This document shows positions 44,241 to 53,435 of a stretch of DNA of 64,000 nt, one piece after another (the first letter of the stretch is position 1; the number at the start of each line of letters is the position of its first letter). The stretch comes from Streptomyces sp. CG1 (GTDB lineage: Bacteria; Actinomycetota; Actinomycetes; Streptomycetales; Streptomycetaceae). The notes under the pieces were generated by a model. That model saw only the letters and a list, made by a program, of their open reading frames with translations, was not told the origin of the DNA and searched no databases. Made by a program: the position numbers and the translations under genes. The stretch covers positions 8,983,501-9,047,500 of the forward strand of contig NZ_CP163518.1 of NCBI RefSeq assembly GCF_041080625.1, in the 5' to 3' direction.

Positions 44241-45750
44241 GAACACGCGACACCGCCCACGCCCGGCTGCCGTCCGACGTGGACGGCGGGCTCCCTGGCA
44301 GCTCGCGCTGCGCGTGGCGGCGTGGGGGACATCGGCGACCCTGCTGCTCGGCTGTGGTGCGACCTGGTACGTGTACCGGTCCCTGACGGATGGGCTCACC
44401 ACGTCCGACGCGCTCGACGCGGTGCGCGGCAAGGCGCCCCGGCACCTGGACAACTCGGTCAATCTGCTGCTCATAGGCCTGGATTCACGCAAGGACATGA
44501 ACGGCAACGACCTGCCGAGGCAGTTCGTGCAGACCGAGCTGCACGCCGGATCGAGCGACATCGGCTACTACAACACCAACACCCTGATCCTCATGCACAT
44601 CCCCGCCGACGGCGGCAAGGTGCAGGCGTTCTCCATCCCGCGCGACGACTACGTGCAGACCCTGAACGGAGACGGCTCGGTCCAGGGCCACTACAAGATC
44701 AAGGAGGCGTACGCCAACGCGTACACCACAGTCCACGACAAGTACGCCGCACAGGGCGTCAAGGGCGCTGACCTGGAGGCCAAGAGCCGTGAGGCCGGCC
44801 GGGAGGCGACACTGGCCACGGTCCAGCAGTTCACCGGTGTGCCCATCGACCACTTCGCCGAGGTCAACCTCCTCGGCTTCTATGACATCGCCAAGGTCCT
44901 GCAGCCCATCACGGTCTGCCTCAAGCACCCGGTCAAGGACCGCTATTCGGGCGCGAACTTCCCCGCCGGCGTACAGCAGCTGAACGCCCGGCAGGCGCTG
45001 GCCTTCGTACGCCAGCGGCACGGACTGGACGAAGGGGACCTGGACCGTACGCGCCGGCAGCAGGCGTTCATCTCCACGGTCACGCACCAGCTCAAGTCCC
45101 AGGGCGTATGGGCCAGTCCGTCCAAGCTGCAGGGTCTGTTCGACGTCGTGAAGAAGGACGTCGTCCTCGACAGTTCCTGGAATGTGCTCGACTTCGCGCA
45201 GCAGGCCCCCAACCTCACCGGCGGGAACGTTGTGTTCCACACCCTGCCCATCGAGGGCTTCGGGATCCGCAACCGGGAGGATGTCAACCTCGTCGACCCG
45301 GACAAGGTCAAGTCGATCGTCCAGCAGGCCTTCGGCCCGGCCAGTTCCCCGTCCCCCGCGGCCACCGGCACCACTGCCGCCGCGCCCGCCACCGTGGATG
45401 TCATCAACGGCAACGGCGGCAGGGGAATTGCTTCCGAGGCGCTGTCCTCCCTGGTCAAACTCGGCTACACGGCCGGTGCGACGGGTAACGCCGCCCCACG
45501 GTCCGCGACCACCGTCCGCTACGGCGCCGGGGCGCAGCAGGCGGCCCAGCAGATTGCCGGCCGGCTCCACGCCGGCACCGCCACGGCGGGTTCCGCCGTG
45601 CCCGCGGGCCATGTCGTCGTCACCCTCGGTGCGGACTACACGCCTCCCGGCGAACAAGCGCCGTCCCCGACGGCGACCGCGTCGAGTACGGCACCGGCCG
45701 CGGACTCGGGTCCGGCTGTGAAGGCGGGTGGCGTACCCTGCGTCAACTGA
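44233..45750 (+). CDS. LytR-CpsA-Psr (LCP) family protein with LytR_C domain
   Basis: 505 residues from GTG 44233. Basic N-terminus and one TM (ALRVAAWGTSATLLLGCG); the LCP domain follows at about 75-290: LLLIGLDSRKDM, MHIPADGGKVQAFSIPRDDY, and FVRQRHGLDEGDLDRTRRQQ with the conserved Arg/Asp residues that bind polyprenyl phosphate. A LytR_C domain (about 375-455, VDVINGNGGRGIASEALSS) and a Thr/Ser/Ala-rich tail complete it. LCP enzymes transfer teichoic acid or capsule-like polymers from a lipid carrier to peptidoglycan outside the membrane. Confidence 0.92.
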   Translation: MPENTRHRPRPAAVRRGRRAPWQLALRVAAWGTSATLLLGCGATWYVYRSLTDGLTTSDALDAVRGKAPRHLDNSVNLLLIGLDSRKDMNGNDLPRQFVQTELHAGSSDIGYYNTNTLILMHIPADGGKVQAFSIPRDDYVQTLNGDGSVQGHYKIKEAYANAYTTVHDKYAAQGVKGADLEAKSREAGREATLATVQQFTGVPIDHFAEVNLLGFYDIAKVLQPITVCLKHPVKDRYSGANFPAGVQQLNARQALAFVRQRHGLDEGDLDRTRRQQAFISTVTHQLKSQGVWASPSKLQGLFDVVKKDVVLDSSWNVLDFAQQAPNLTGGNVVFHTLPIEGFGIRNREDVNLVDPDKVKSIVQQAFGPASSPSPAATGTTAAAPATVDVINGNGGRGIASEALSSLVKLGYTAGATGNAAPRSATTVRYGAGAQQAAQQIAGRLHAGTATAGSAVPAGHVVVTLGADYTPPGEQAPSPTATASSTAPAADSGPAVKAGGVPCVN

Positions 45751-45971
45751 CCCACGCCGGTTGCGCAACTGTGCGCAGGCAGGCCCGAGGGGTCGTCCTG
45801 CTGGGGGCTCGTGTGCCGGCCGGCGAAGGCGTTGGGTGCTGCACCACCCCTGCTGCTGCTCGTCCTTGTTGCGCTGCGCGGGTTCATCCCCGTACCGGAG
45901 TTCGTTGAGCTGGGGCGCGCGTGATGCCTGGCGTTGTGCGCTACCGCAGAGCTGCCGCCTGCACATGATCG

Positions 45972-45997
45972 AGGGGCGGTCCCAGGAGGGACCGCCC
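45972..45997. terminator. Bidirectional terminator hairpin
   Basis: GGGGCGGTCCC-AGGA-GGGACCGCCCC is a perfect 11-bp stem with a four-base loop between the convergent LCP and ribonuclease genes. No long T tract is present on either side. Confidence 0.7.
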
Positions 45998-46069
45998 CAG
46001 GGGGGACATCAGGCCATTGCGCTCACTCGCACATCTGAGCAGGCCGATCGTTGAAGTCCCGCTGGAGTG

Positions 46070-46489
46070 TCAGAGCTGGTAGAAGTCGGTGTAGTGGTTG
46101 GGCGAATACCAGACCGCACCGGTGTTGGAGTCGACGACGATCCGGTAGGCGTCCCGATGGGCGCCGCAGGAGCGCGGGTAGACGTCGTACTCGTAGAAGG
46201 TGTCACCGGCAGGCAACTGCCCGTCGTTGTTGTAGAACTCGCCGCCCGCGTAGCTGCACTGGCCGTCCGGCCAGTCGACCCAGCCACGCGTGGTCGGGTA
46301 GCCGAGGTCGGACCAGGTCGAGTTGGCCGAGGCTGCGTCGGAGCATCCGTCGATGCTGCAGGAGCTGTAGACCGCCGCATTCGCGGCAGGGCTGTTGACG
46401 GCGGACACGCTGAGCACGGACGCGATGGCGGCGATCAGCACCGCGAACCGCTTGGCCCAGGACAGCTGGGGACGTCGCAGAGTCAGCAA
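46070..46489 (-). CDS. Secreted RNase Sa/barnase-type ribonuclease
   Basis: 139 residues from TTG 46489, chosen because GGAGGG is five bases upstream and it gives a good signal peptide (KRFAVLIAAIASVLSVSAV, then ANAAV). The C-terminal region resembles the microbial guanyl-specific ribonuclease fold: Glu100 in TFYEYDV (RNase Sa Glu54), Arg116 in AYRIVV (Arg69) and His132 in SPNHYTDF (His85). It would cleave RNA after G outside the cell. No barstar-like inhibitor gene is seen next to it. Four Cys residues suggest two disulfides. Confidence 0.75.
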   Translation of the reverse strand: MLTLRRPQLSWAKRFAVLIAAIASVLSVSAVNSPAANAAVYSSCSIDGCSDAASANSTWSDLGYPTTRGWVDWPDGQCSYAGGEFYNNDGQLPAGDTFYEYDVYPRSCGAHRDAYRIVVDSNTGAVWYSPNHYTDFYQL

Positions 46490-46704
46490 GGAACCCTCCA
46501 AGTCAAAGAACGCATGGACATGACACTCTGATGTCCTTGCGTGACAACCGGGTGTATCGCCGGTTGCCGGGGAGGGGTAATTGCTTTGAACGGCTGGGTA
46601 GTCGCGGCAGACCGCCGGCGGCATCACCTGTGTGACCCGAACGGCCCTGTCCGGGGCCCGCCGGGGCGGTGGAGGGTGGGGATGCGAACCGGCACGTATG
46701 CCAC

Positions 46705-46718
46705 CGGACCGCTGCCCC
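46705..46718. promoter_or_regulatory. DosR/DevR-like box before the phosphoketolase gene
   Basis: CGGACCGCTGCCCC differs at one conserved position from the GGGAC-N4-G-N-CCC core and lies about 20 bases upstream of the start codon. Weak evidence. Confidence 0.25.
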
Positions 46719-46737
46719 GGCATGGAAAGGAATCCCG

Positions 46738-49122
46738 ATGTCCGTCGACACGCGGCAGGCGCTCTCCCAGCTGGACGACGACGAGCTGAGGTCGCTGGAC
46801 GCCCACTGGCGCGCCGCGAACTACCTCTCCGTCGGCCAGATCTACCTCATGGCCAACCCCCTGCTGACCGAGCCACTGCGCCCGGAGCACATCAAACCGC
46901 GTCTGCTGGGCCACTGGGGCACTTCTCCGGGCCTGAACCTGGTCCACACCCATCTCAACCGGGTGATCAAGTCCCGTGACCTGGACGCGTTGTGCATCTG
47001 GGGGCCCGGCCACGGCGGACCGGCGGTGCTCGCCAACTCCTGGCTGGAGGGCTCGTACTCGCGGACGTACCCCGACATCACGCGGGACGCGGCAGGCATG
47101 GCCCGGCTCTTCAAGCAGTTTTCCTTCCCGGGCGGGGTGCCGAGCCACGTCGCGCCCGAGACCCCCGGCTCGATCCACGAAGGCGGCGAGCTCGGCTACT
47201 CCCTCTCCCACGCCTACGGCGCCGCGCTGGACAACCCCGGCCTGCTGGTGGCCTGTGTGATCGGCGACGGCGAGGCGGAGACAGGACCACTGGCCGCTTC
47301 CTGGCATTCGAACAAGTTCCTCGACCCGGTCGACGACGGAGCGGTGCTGCCGATCCTGCACCTCAACGGGTACAAGATCGCCAACCCGACGGTGCTGTCC
47401 CGGCTCCCGGAGTCCGAGCTGGACGCACTGCTGCGCGGCTACGGCCACGACCCGATCCACGTCACCGGCGACGACCCCGCCGTCGTACACCGCGCGATGG
47501 CGCAGGCCATGGACACCGCCGTGGACCGCATCGCGGCGATCCAGCGTGCCGCCCGCCAGGAGGGTGTCACCGGCCGGCCCCGCTGGCCCCTCATCGTGAT
47601 GCGCACCCCGAAGGGCTGGACCGGCCCCGCGGAGGTCGACGGCCTGCCCGTGGAGGGCACCTGGCGCTCCCACCAGGTGCCGCTGGCCGCCGTGCGGGAC
47701 AACCCCGAGCACCTGCGGCAGCTGGAGCGGTGGCTTCGCTCGTACCGTCCCGAGGAACTGTTCGACGAGTACGGCGCCCCGCGCGCCGAGGTGCTGGCCT
47801 GCATTCCTGAAGGGGCCCGTCGGCTCGGCGCGACCCCGCACGCCAACGGCGGCCTGCTGCTGCGTGAACTGCCGCTGCCGCCGCTGGAGCGGTACGCCGT
47901 CGCCGTCGACAAGCCCGGCGCCACCCTGCACGAACCTACCCGTGTCCTCGGCGACATGCTCCAGGACGTCATGGCCGCCACTGCCGGCCGCCGCGACTTC
48001 CGCCTGGTCGGCCCCGACGAGACCGCCTCCAACCGGCTCCAGGCGGTCTACGCGGCCAGCGGCAAGGCATGGCAGGCCGAGACGCTCACGGTCGACGAAC
48101 ACCTGGACCGGCACGGCCGGGTGATGGAGATCCTCTCCGAACACACCTGCCAGGGCTGGCTGGAGGGCTACCTCCTCACCGGCCGGCACGGGCTGTTCTC
48201 CTGCTACGAGGCGTTCGTCCACATCGTCGACTCGATGGTGAACCAGCACATCAAGTGGCTGCGCACCACGCGTCGTCTGCCCTGGCGCGCCCCTATCGCC
48301 TCGCTCAACTACCTGCTGACCTCGCACGTGTGGCGCCAGGACCACAACGGCTTCTCCCACCAGGACCCCGGCTTCGTCGACCACATCCTCAACAAGAGTC
48401 CCGAGGCCGTCCGGGTCTACTTCCCGCCCGACGCCAACACCCTGCTCTCGGTGGCCGACCATGCGCTGCGCAGCCGCGACTACGTCAACGTGATCGTGGC
48501 AGGCAAGCAGCCCTGCTTCGACTGGCTGCCGATGGACGAGGCGACGGTGCACTGTGCGCGCGGCGCCGGCATCTGGGAGTGGGCCGGCACCGAGGACGGC
48601 TCGCGGGAGCCCGACGTCGTCCTCGCCTGTGCGGGGGACGTACCGACCCAGGAGGTGCTGGCCGCGGCCCAGTTGCTGCGCCGGCACCTGCCGGAGCTGG
48701 CCGTGCGCGTGGTGAACGTCGTGGACATCGCCCGGTTGCTGCCGAGCGGGGAACACCCGCACGGGATGAGCGACTTCGAGTACGACGGACTCCTCACCGC
48801 CGACAAACCGGTGATCTTCGCCTACCACGGCTACCCGTGGCTGATCCACCGCCTGGCCTACCGGCGTACCGGTCACCACCACCTGCACGTACGCGGCTAC
48901 AAGGAGATCGGCACCACGACCACCCCCTTCGACATGGTCGTCCGCAACGACCTCGACCGCTACCGCCTGGTCATGGACGTCATCGACCGCGTTCCCGGCC
49001 TCGCGGTCCGCGCGGCGGCCGTACGCCAGAAGATGGAGGACGTACGACAGCGCCACCACGTCTGGATCCGCGAACACGGCACGGACCTGCCCGAGGTGGC
49101 CGACTGGACATGGGACGGCTGA
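46738..49122 (+). CDS. xfp: Phosphoketolase
   Basis: 794 residues from ATG 46738 (AAGGA upstream), the usual length. The N-terminal thiamine diphosphate domain shows [46 protein letters not shown] and [11 protein letters not shown] (metal and TPP site); the central domain has GNLDGP-like loops and [23 protein letters not shown]; the C-terminal domain ends VADWTWDG. It splits xylulose-5-phosphate or fructose-6-phosphate to acetyl phosphate plus a sugar phosphate. A hairpin terminator follows. Confidence 0.95.
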   Translation: MSVDTRQALSQLDDDELRSLDAHWRAANYLSVGQIYLMANPLLTEPLRPEHIKPRLLGHWGTSPGLNLVHTHLNRVIKSRDLDALCIWGPGHGGPAVLANSWLEGSYSRTYPDITRDAAGMARLFKQFSFPGGVPSHVAPETPGSIHEGGELGYSLSHAYGAALDNPGLLVACVIGDGEAETGPLAASWHSNKFLDPVDDGAVLPILHLNGYKIANPTVLSRLPESELDALLRGYGHDPIHVTGDDPAVVHRAMAQAMDTAVDRIAAIQRAARQEGVTGRPRWPLIVMRTPKGWTGPAEVDGLPVEGTWRSHQVPLAAVRDNPEHLRQLERWLRSYRPEELFDEYGAPRAEVLACIPEGARRLGATPHANGGLLLRELPLPPLERYAVAVDKPGATLHEPTRVLGDMLQDVMAATAGRRDFRLVGPDETASNRLQAVYAASGKAWQAETLTVDEHLDRHGRVMEILSEHTCQGWLEGYLLTGRHGLFSCYEAFVHIVDSMVNQHIKWLRTTRRLPWRAPIASLNYLLTSHVWRQDHNGFSHQDPGFVDHILNKSPEAVRVYFPPDANTLLSVADHALRSRDYVNVIVAGKQPCFDWLPMDEATVHCARGAGIWEWAGTEDGSREPDVVLACAGDVPTQEVLAAAQLLRRHLPELAVRVVNVVDIARLLPSGEHPHGMSDFEYDGLLTADKPVIFAYHGYPWLIHRLAYRRTGHHHLHVRGYKEIGTTTTPFDMVVRNDLDRYRLVMDVIDRVPGLAVRAAAVRQKMEDVRQRHHVWIREHGTDLPEVADWTWDG

Positions 49123-49140
49123 GGAACGGAACGATCGCTG

Positions 49141-49165
49141 CCCGGCGGCGCCTGCCGCCGCCGGG
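49141..49165 (+). terminator. Hairpin terminator after phosphoketolase
   Basis: CCCGGCGGC and GCCGCCGGG form a perfect nine-base-pair stem with a seven-base loop, 18 bases after the stop codon. There is no T tract. Confidence 0.6.
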
Positions 49166-49202
49166 CCGGTCGCTATGACCGCTACAGGAGAGCCATGCCG
49201 AG

Positions 49203-49607
49203 ATGAGCCAGTCCGCAACCGGGGTCCGGCACCACCCGGCGGTGATCGTCCACCACCGCAGGCGTACCGAAGACGTCCAGCTGCGTGTCGCCGACGCCAT
49301 CACCCGATTCGCCGGATCGATGCCGTTCGTCTACATCCATGCGATCGTCTTCGCCGTCTGGATGCTGTTCATCGAGTCGAACCCCTGGCCGACGCTGACC
49401 CTTGTGGTGTCACTGGAAGCGATCTTCCTGTCGACGTTCGTCATGATCGGCCAGAACCGGCAGGCGGCCTTCCAGCAGATCAAGGCCGACCACGACTTCG
49501 TCGAGCAGGAGCTGGAGCTGAAGACCAACACCGAGCTGACCCGGGCCATCCACACGATGACCATGGAACTCCACAGGCGTCTCGTCGACGGTGACGGCGA
49601 GCAGTAG
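49203..49607 (+). CDS. DUF1003 membrane protein
   Basis: 134 residues. LRVADAITRFAGSMPFVYIH then two TM segments (IVFAVWMLFIES, TLTLVVSLEAIFLSTFVMI) and IGQNRQAAFQQIKADHDFVE are the hallmarks of DUF1003, whose function is unknown. Just upstream, AGGAG is followed by a three-codon ORF (49195-49206) whose TGA overlaps this ATG, so re-initiation may be used. Confidence 0.85.
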   Translation: MSQSATGVRHHPAVIVHHRRRTEDVQLRVADAITRFAGSMPFVYIHAIVFAVWMLFIESNPWPTLTLVVSLEAIFLSTFVMIGQNRQAAFQQIKADHDFVEQELELKTNTELTRAIHTMTMELHRRLVDGDGEQ

Positions 49608-49664
49608 CCGTATCCGGCTGCTGCGGAGCTGCCCATCGGCCTGTTTGCAGGGCATGCTGGTGTC

Positions 49665-49883
49665 ATGGACGGGCGCCCTGCGGTGGTTGTGTTCCCGCCC
49701 GCGCAGGACGGCGGACGGCGGGTGACGATCCACGGTGAGTCCGTGGGCACTGCCTACACCCTCTTCGACGTGCTCGAATTCCTGCACCAGGCGCACCTGC
49801 CTGCCGCCGACACCACGATCGACGACCCCGAGCTGATCGAGTGGCGCGGCGGCGGACCGTACGACTGGCCCAACAGCGTGTAG
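49665..49883 (+). CDS. Small hypothetical protein
   Basis: 72 residues from ATG 49665. A compact beta/alpha-like sequence (RPAVVVFPPAQDGGRRVTIH, GTAYTLFDVLEFLHQAHL, IEWRGGGPYDWPNSV). No known family is recognised; it is similar in style to short conserved Streptomyces proteins. Confidence 0.6.
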   Translation: MDGRPAVVVFPPAQDGGRRVTIHGESVGTAYTLFDVLEFLHQAHLPAADTTIDDPELIEWRGGGPYDWPNSV

Positions 49884-49922
49884 CTCCCCAGTCCTGGCAA
49901 ATCACCTCAATCTGGATAGCGG

Positions 49923-49942
49923 AATTGCGAAATTATGCAATT
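49923..49942. promoter_or_regulatory. Palindromic operator candidate for the first ArsR regulator
   Basis: AATTGC-GAAATTAT-GCAATT is a 20-bp inverted repeat in a strikingly AT-rich patch about 100 bases before the ArsR start. Its core TTGC-N8-GCAA is identical in layout to the site at 54056-54071 before the second ArsR gene. Confidence 0.65.
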
Positions 49943-50037
49943 GGTTAGATGCTGAGTCTGCTGTGCTCGCAGGTATCCGCGGATGCAGCTGCTGTGTGTC
50001 TCGCCCGGTGGGGCTACGCAAGGGAAGCTGAGGGGTC

Positions 50038-50379
50038 GTGTCGGTTCCGCTGTACCAGGCGAAGGCGGAGTTCTTCCGGATGCTCGGGCATCCGGTGCGG
50101 ATCCGGGTGCTCGAGCTGTTGCAGGACGGGCCGATGCCGGTGCGGGAGCTGCTGGCCGCCATCGAGGTGGAGCCTTCCGGCCTGTCACAGCAGCTGGCGG
50201 TGCTGCGCCGCTCGGGGATCGTCACCTCCACCCGTGAGGGCTCGACCGTCGTCTACGAACTGGCCGGCGGCGATGTCGCGGACCTGATGAAGGCCGCGCG
50301 GCGGATCCTGACCGAGATGCTCGCCGGGCGGAACGAGCTGCTGGCCGAGCTGCGGGAAGCCGAGGTCGCCGCCCGATGA
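50038..50379 (+). CDS. ArsR-family regulator
   Basis: 113 residues from GTG 50038. Winged helix-turn-helix: FRMLGHPVRIRVLELLQDG, VRELLAAIEVEPSGLSQQLA (recognition helix), VLRRSGIVTSTREGSTVVYE (wing). There is no cysteine at all, so the classical thiolate metal site of ArsR/SmtB is absent; the inducer is unknown. The stop overlaps the SulP start (ATGA). It is closely related to the second ArsR at 54247. Confidence 0.9.
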   Translation: MSVPLYQAKAEFFRMLGHPVRIRVLELLQDGPMPVRELLAAIEVEPSGLSQQLAVLRRSGIVTSTREGSTVVYELAGGDVADLMKAARRILTEMLAGRNELLAELREAEVAAR

Positions 50380-52112
50380 GCACGACTGTCGTCCGGGCGG
50401 TGCGGGCCCGGATCGCCTTGCTGCTGCCCTCCCGTTCCGATCTGGCGCAGATACGGCGTGATCCGCGCCGGGACCTGCTCGCCGGTCTCACGGTGGCGAT
50501 CGTCGCGCTGCCCCTCGCCCTGGGCTTCGGTGTTTCCTCGGGGCTGGGTGCCGAGGCGGGCCTGGCGACCGCGGTGGTCGCCGGCGCACTCGCCGCCGTG
50601 TTCGGCGGCTCGAATCTGCAGGTCTCGGGGCCGACCGGAGCCATGACGGTGGTCCTGGTGCCGATCGTCGCGCAGTACGGTCCGACCGCCGTTCTCACGG
50701 TGGGTCTGATGGCGGGGGCGATGCTCGTCGTCCTTGCCGCGCTCAGGGCCGGGCGCTATATGCAGTACGTGCCGGCGCCCGTGATCGAGGGCTTCACGCT
50801 CGGCATCGCCGGCGTGATCGGGCTCCAACAGGTACCGAACGCGCTCGGCATGCCCAAGCCCCAGGGCGACAAGGTGCTCGTCGTCACCTGGCACGCGGTC
50901 GAGGAGTTCATCAAAAGCCCGCACTGGACCGCGGTCGGTCTCGCGGGCGCCGTGGTCGTGCTCATGCTGGCCGGGGCGCGGTGGCGGCCGACCGTGCCGT
51001 TCTCCATCGTCGCCGTGATCGCCGCCACGGTCGCTGCCCAGGTCGCCCACCTGGAGGTGAAACCGATCGGCGACCTGCCCGCGGGGCTTCCCGCGCCCTC
51101 CCTCGCCTTCGTCCACCTCGGCTCGCTCGGCTCGCTGCTCGCCCCGGCGGTGGCGGTGGCCGCGCTGGCCGCGCTGGAGTCGCTGATGTCCGCGGCCGCC
51201 GCCGACGCGATGACGGTGGGTCAGCGGCACGATCCGGACCGGGAGCTTCTCGGCCAGGGCCTGGCCAACATCGCAGCCCCGCTGTTCGGCGGCGTCCCTG
51301 CCACCGGCGCCATCGCCCGCACCGCTGTCAATGTCCGCACGGGCGCGGGCTCCCGGCTGGCCGCCCTCACCCACGCCGTGGTCCTCGCCGTGATCGTCTT
51401 CGCAGCCGCGCCCCTGGTGGCGAAGATCCCGCTGGCGGCACTGGCGGGCGTGCTGCTGGCCACCGCCATCCGTATGGTCGAGGTCGGCTCGCTGAAGGCC
51501 ATGGCGAAGGCGACGCGCTCCGATGCGCTGATACTCGTTCTGACAGCGGCGGCGACGCTGGCCCTGGACCTGGTGTACGCCGTGATCATCGGCCTCGTCG
51601 TCGCGGGAGCCCTGGCTCTGCGGGCGGTGGCCAGACAGGCCCGTTTCGAGCAGCTTCCCCTGGACCGGGGTGATCACACCGTCGAGGAGCATCGGCTGCT
51701 GGCCGAGCACATCGTCGCCTACCGCATCGACGGGCCGCTGTTCTTCGCCGCAGCCCACCGCTTCCTGCTGGAGCTGACCGAAGTCGCGGACGTCCGGGTG
51801 GTGATCCTGCGGATGTCGCGGGTGTCGACGATGGACGCCACCGGTGCCCTCGTCCTGAAGGACGCGGTGGAGAAGCTGAGCCGGCGCGGGATCGTCGTGC
51901 TGGCCTCGGGGATACGTCCCGGTCAGCGGCAGGTCCTCGAATCCGTCGGTGCGCTGCAGCTGCTGCGGCACGAGGGCCGGGAGTACGCCTCCACGCCTGA
52001 GGCGATCCGCGCCGCCCGCGATCACCTGGAGACGGCCGGAGTCCTGGCCGCCGTCCCCACCCGGAAAACGACCCCGAAGACCACAGACATCTGCGAGGAA
52101 CCCATCCGATGA
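50376..52112 (+). CDS. SulP-family anion transporter with C-terminal STAS domain
   Basis: 578 residues with ATG overlapping the ArsR stop. The transmembrane domain has about 12 segments beginning DLLAGLTVAIVALPLALGFG, with the SulP signature region LQVSGPTGAMTVVLVPIVAQ, and GVPATGAIARTAVNVRTGAG. The STAS domain occupies about 430-560 (VVILRMSRVSTMDATGALVL). SulP proteins move sulfate, bicarbonate or other anions; the substrate is not clear. It is the core of an operon with signalling genes. Confidence 0.92.
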   Translation: MSTTVVRAVRARIALLLPSRSDLAQIRRDPRRDLLAGLTVAIVALPLALGFGVSSGLGAEAGLATAVVAGALAAVFGGSNLQVSGPTGAMTVVLVPIVAQYGPTAVLTVGLMAGAMLVVLAALRAGRYMQYVPAPVIEGFTLGIAGVIGLQQVPNALGMPKPQGDKVLVVTWHAVEEFIKSPHWTAVGLAGAVVVLMLAGARWRPTVPFSIVAVIAATVAAQVAHLEVKPIGDLPAGLPAPSLAFVHLGSLGSLLAPAVAVAALAALESLMSAAAADAMTVGQRHDPDRELLGQGLANIAAPLFGGVPATGAIARTAVNVRTGAGSRLAALTHAVVLAVIVFAAAPLVAKIPLAALAGVLLATAIRMVEVGSLKAMAKATRSDALILVLTAAATLALDLVYAVIIGLVVAGALALRAVARQARFEQLPLDRGDHTVEEHRLLAEHIVAYRIDGPLFFAAAHRFLLELTEVADVRVVILRMSRVSTMDATGALVLKDAVEKLSRRGIVVLASGIRPGQRQVLESVGALQLLRHEGREYASTPEAIRAARDHLETAGVLAAVPTRKTTPKTTDICEEPIR

Positions 52113-52522
52113 GCACGCCCTCCGGCACCCTGCGCATGGTCGAGGTTTCCGGCGCGGAGGCGCTCTGGCTGCTGGAAGGGGCGGAGCTGGGGCGGCTGGT
52201 GTTCATGCAGCGCGAGGTGAGTGTCGTACGGCCCGCTCGGCATGTGTGGGAGTACGGCCGGCTGATCGTGCGCACCCCCGTCCAGCCGGTCGCCGTTCCG
52301 CTGACCGTGACCTACCACGCCGACGCGGTCCAGGCCGCGACCGGCACCGGGTGGACGGTGACCGCGTCCGGACCGGCCGAAGTGATCAGAGACCCGGACG
52401 AGGCCGCCCACTACCGGCGCACACTCGCCGGCTGGGCCCACGGCCCGCACGACACCGTCGTCCGTATCCACCCGCAGACGGTCACCGGATTCCGCCTCAT
52501 CCGGGGAACGGACAAGCGATGA
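52109..52522 (+). CDS. Pyridoxamine 5'-phosphate oxidase-like flavin-binding protein
   Basis: 137 residues, ATG overlapping the SulP stop. The split-barrel pattern (LLEGAELGRLVFMQREVSVV, RLIVRTPVQPVAVPLTVTYH, GWTVTASGPAEVIRDPDEAA) fits the small PNPOx-like proteins that bind FMN, F420 or heme. No catalytic role can be named. Its stop overlaps the next start by four bases. Confidence 0.75.
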   Translation: MSTPSGTLRMVEVSGAEALWLLEGAELGRLVFMQREVSVVRPARHVWEYGRLIVRTPVQPVAVPLTVTYHADAVQAATGTGWTVTASGPAEVIRDPDEAAHYRRTLAGWAHGPHDTVVRIHPQTVTGFRLIRGTDKR

Positions 52523-52944
52523 CCACACAACTGGAGGCGCTGCCGCACCGCCACGCGCTCACCCTGCCGTCCGTACCGGCGGCGGTCCGAGTGGCCCGGG
52601 AGACCGCCGAGCAGATCCTGGTGGAATGGGGCATCGGGCTGCGGCACCCCGCAGTGGATCCGGCCCTGCTGATCCTGAGCGAGCTGGTCACCAACAGCGT
52701 CCGGCACGCCGCCGTCCGCTCCCCGCGGCTCACCGTGTTCTACGCCGCAGGCAGGGACTGTCTGGCTTTCGCCGTCCATGACCGTCACCCCTACCAGCCG
52801 CCCCTGTGCAGCGCGGTCACCGCAACCGGCAGCGGCGGTCTGGGCACCGTGATGGAGCTCGTCCTCGGCCTGGGCGGGACCGCGGTCGTCCGCGCGGACG
52901 CCGACGGCGAGGGCAAGAGCGTCTGGATCACCTTGCCCCTGTAA
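52519..52944 (+). CDS. Anti-sigma-type serine kinase (HATPase_c, RsbW-like)
   Basis: 141 residues. N-box ILSELVTNSVRHA (Glu and Asn), FAVHDRHPYQPP in place of the DxGxG G1 box and TGSGGLGTVMELVLGLGG as G2 box define a GHKL ATPase of the RsbW/SpoIIAB type common in Streptomyces. Such kinases bind sigma factors and phosphorylate STAS proteins. The next gene encodes a STAS protein, a likely partner. Confidence 0.85.
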   Translation: MTTQLEALPHRHALTLPSVPAAVRVARETAEQILVEWGIGLRHPAVDPALLILSELVTNSVRHAAVRSPRLTVFYAAGRDCLAFAVHDRHPYQPPLCSAVTATGSGGLGTVMELVLGLGGTAVVRADADGEGKSVWITLPL

Positions 52945-52990
52945 CCAGGCCCCAGCCTCTCCCCGCCCTCGCACAAGGAAGTTCCCGCCT

Positions 52991-53386
52991 ATGACCATCG
53001 ACTGGCGCTACATCATCGAGCAGGATCTCGGCATTCTCTCCGTCGCCGGCTATCTCGGCCCGGAGGCGGTACGCCGCTTCAGCGGCGCGATCGGCTGGGC
53101 CGTCGCCCGCGGCACCGGGCCGGTCGTCCTCGACCTGACCGAGCTGCGCAGCTGGTCCGCCGAAGGCCAGCTGGCCATCACCGAGGCCGCCCGCCGCCTC
53201 GCCGAGGCCGGGCGGAGCCTGGAGCTGGCCGCCATCCCCGCCGACGGCTCGCTCGTCCCGGCCGGCGACTGCCCGGACATCCCCGTTCACTGCGACCTGG
53301 CAGCTGCGTTTGCCGCCCACGGCCGAGGACCGGCCGCAGCGGAGCAAAGGCAGCAGGAGTGGCGTACGGACGGCTGGCCCGCCTGA
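52991..53386 (+). CDS. STAS-domain (anti-anti-sigma-like) protein
   Basis: 131 residues from ATG 52991. The STAS pattern is ILSVAGYLGPEAVRRFSGAI, PVVLDLTELRSWSAEGQLAI (Ser in the position normally phosphorylated), and AGRSLELAAIP. It is 46 bases after the kinase gene and probably its substrate or antagonist. The C-terminal tail is Ala/Gln-rich. Confidence 0.8.
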   Translation: MTIDWRYIIEQDLGILSVAGYLGPEAVRRFSGAIGWAVARGTGPVVLDLTELRSWSAEGQLAITEAARRLAEAGRSLELAAIPADGSLVPAGDCPDIPVHCDLAAAFAAHGRGPAAAEQRQQEWRTDGWPA

Positions 53387-53435
53387 CCCCCGCCTGACAT
53401 TCGTATCGGCTCACCGAGAGAAAGACACTGGACCC

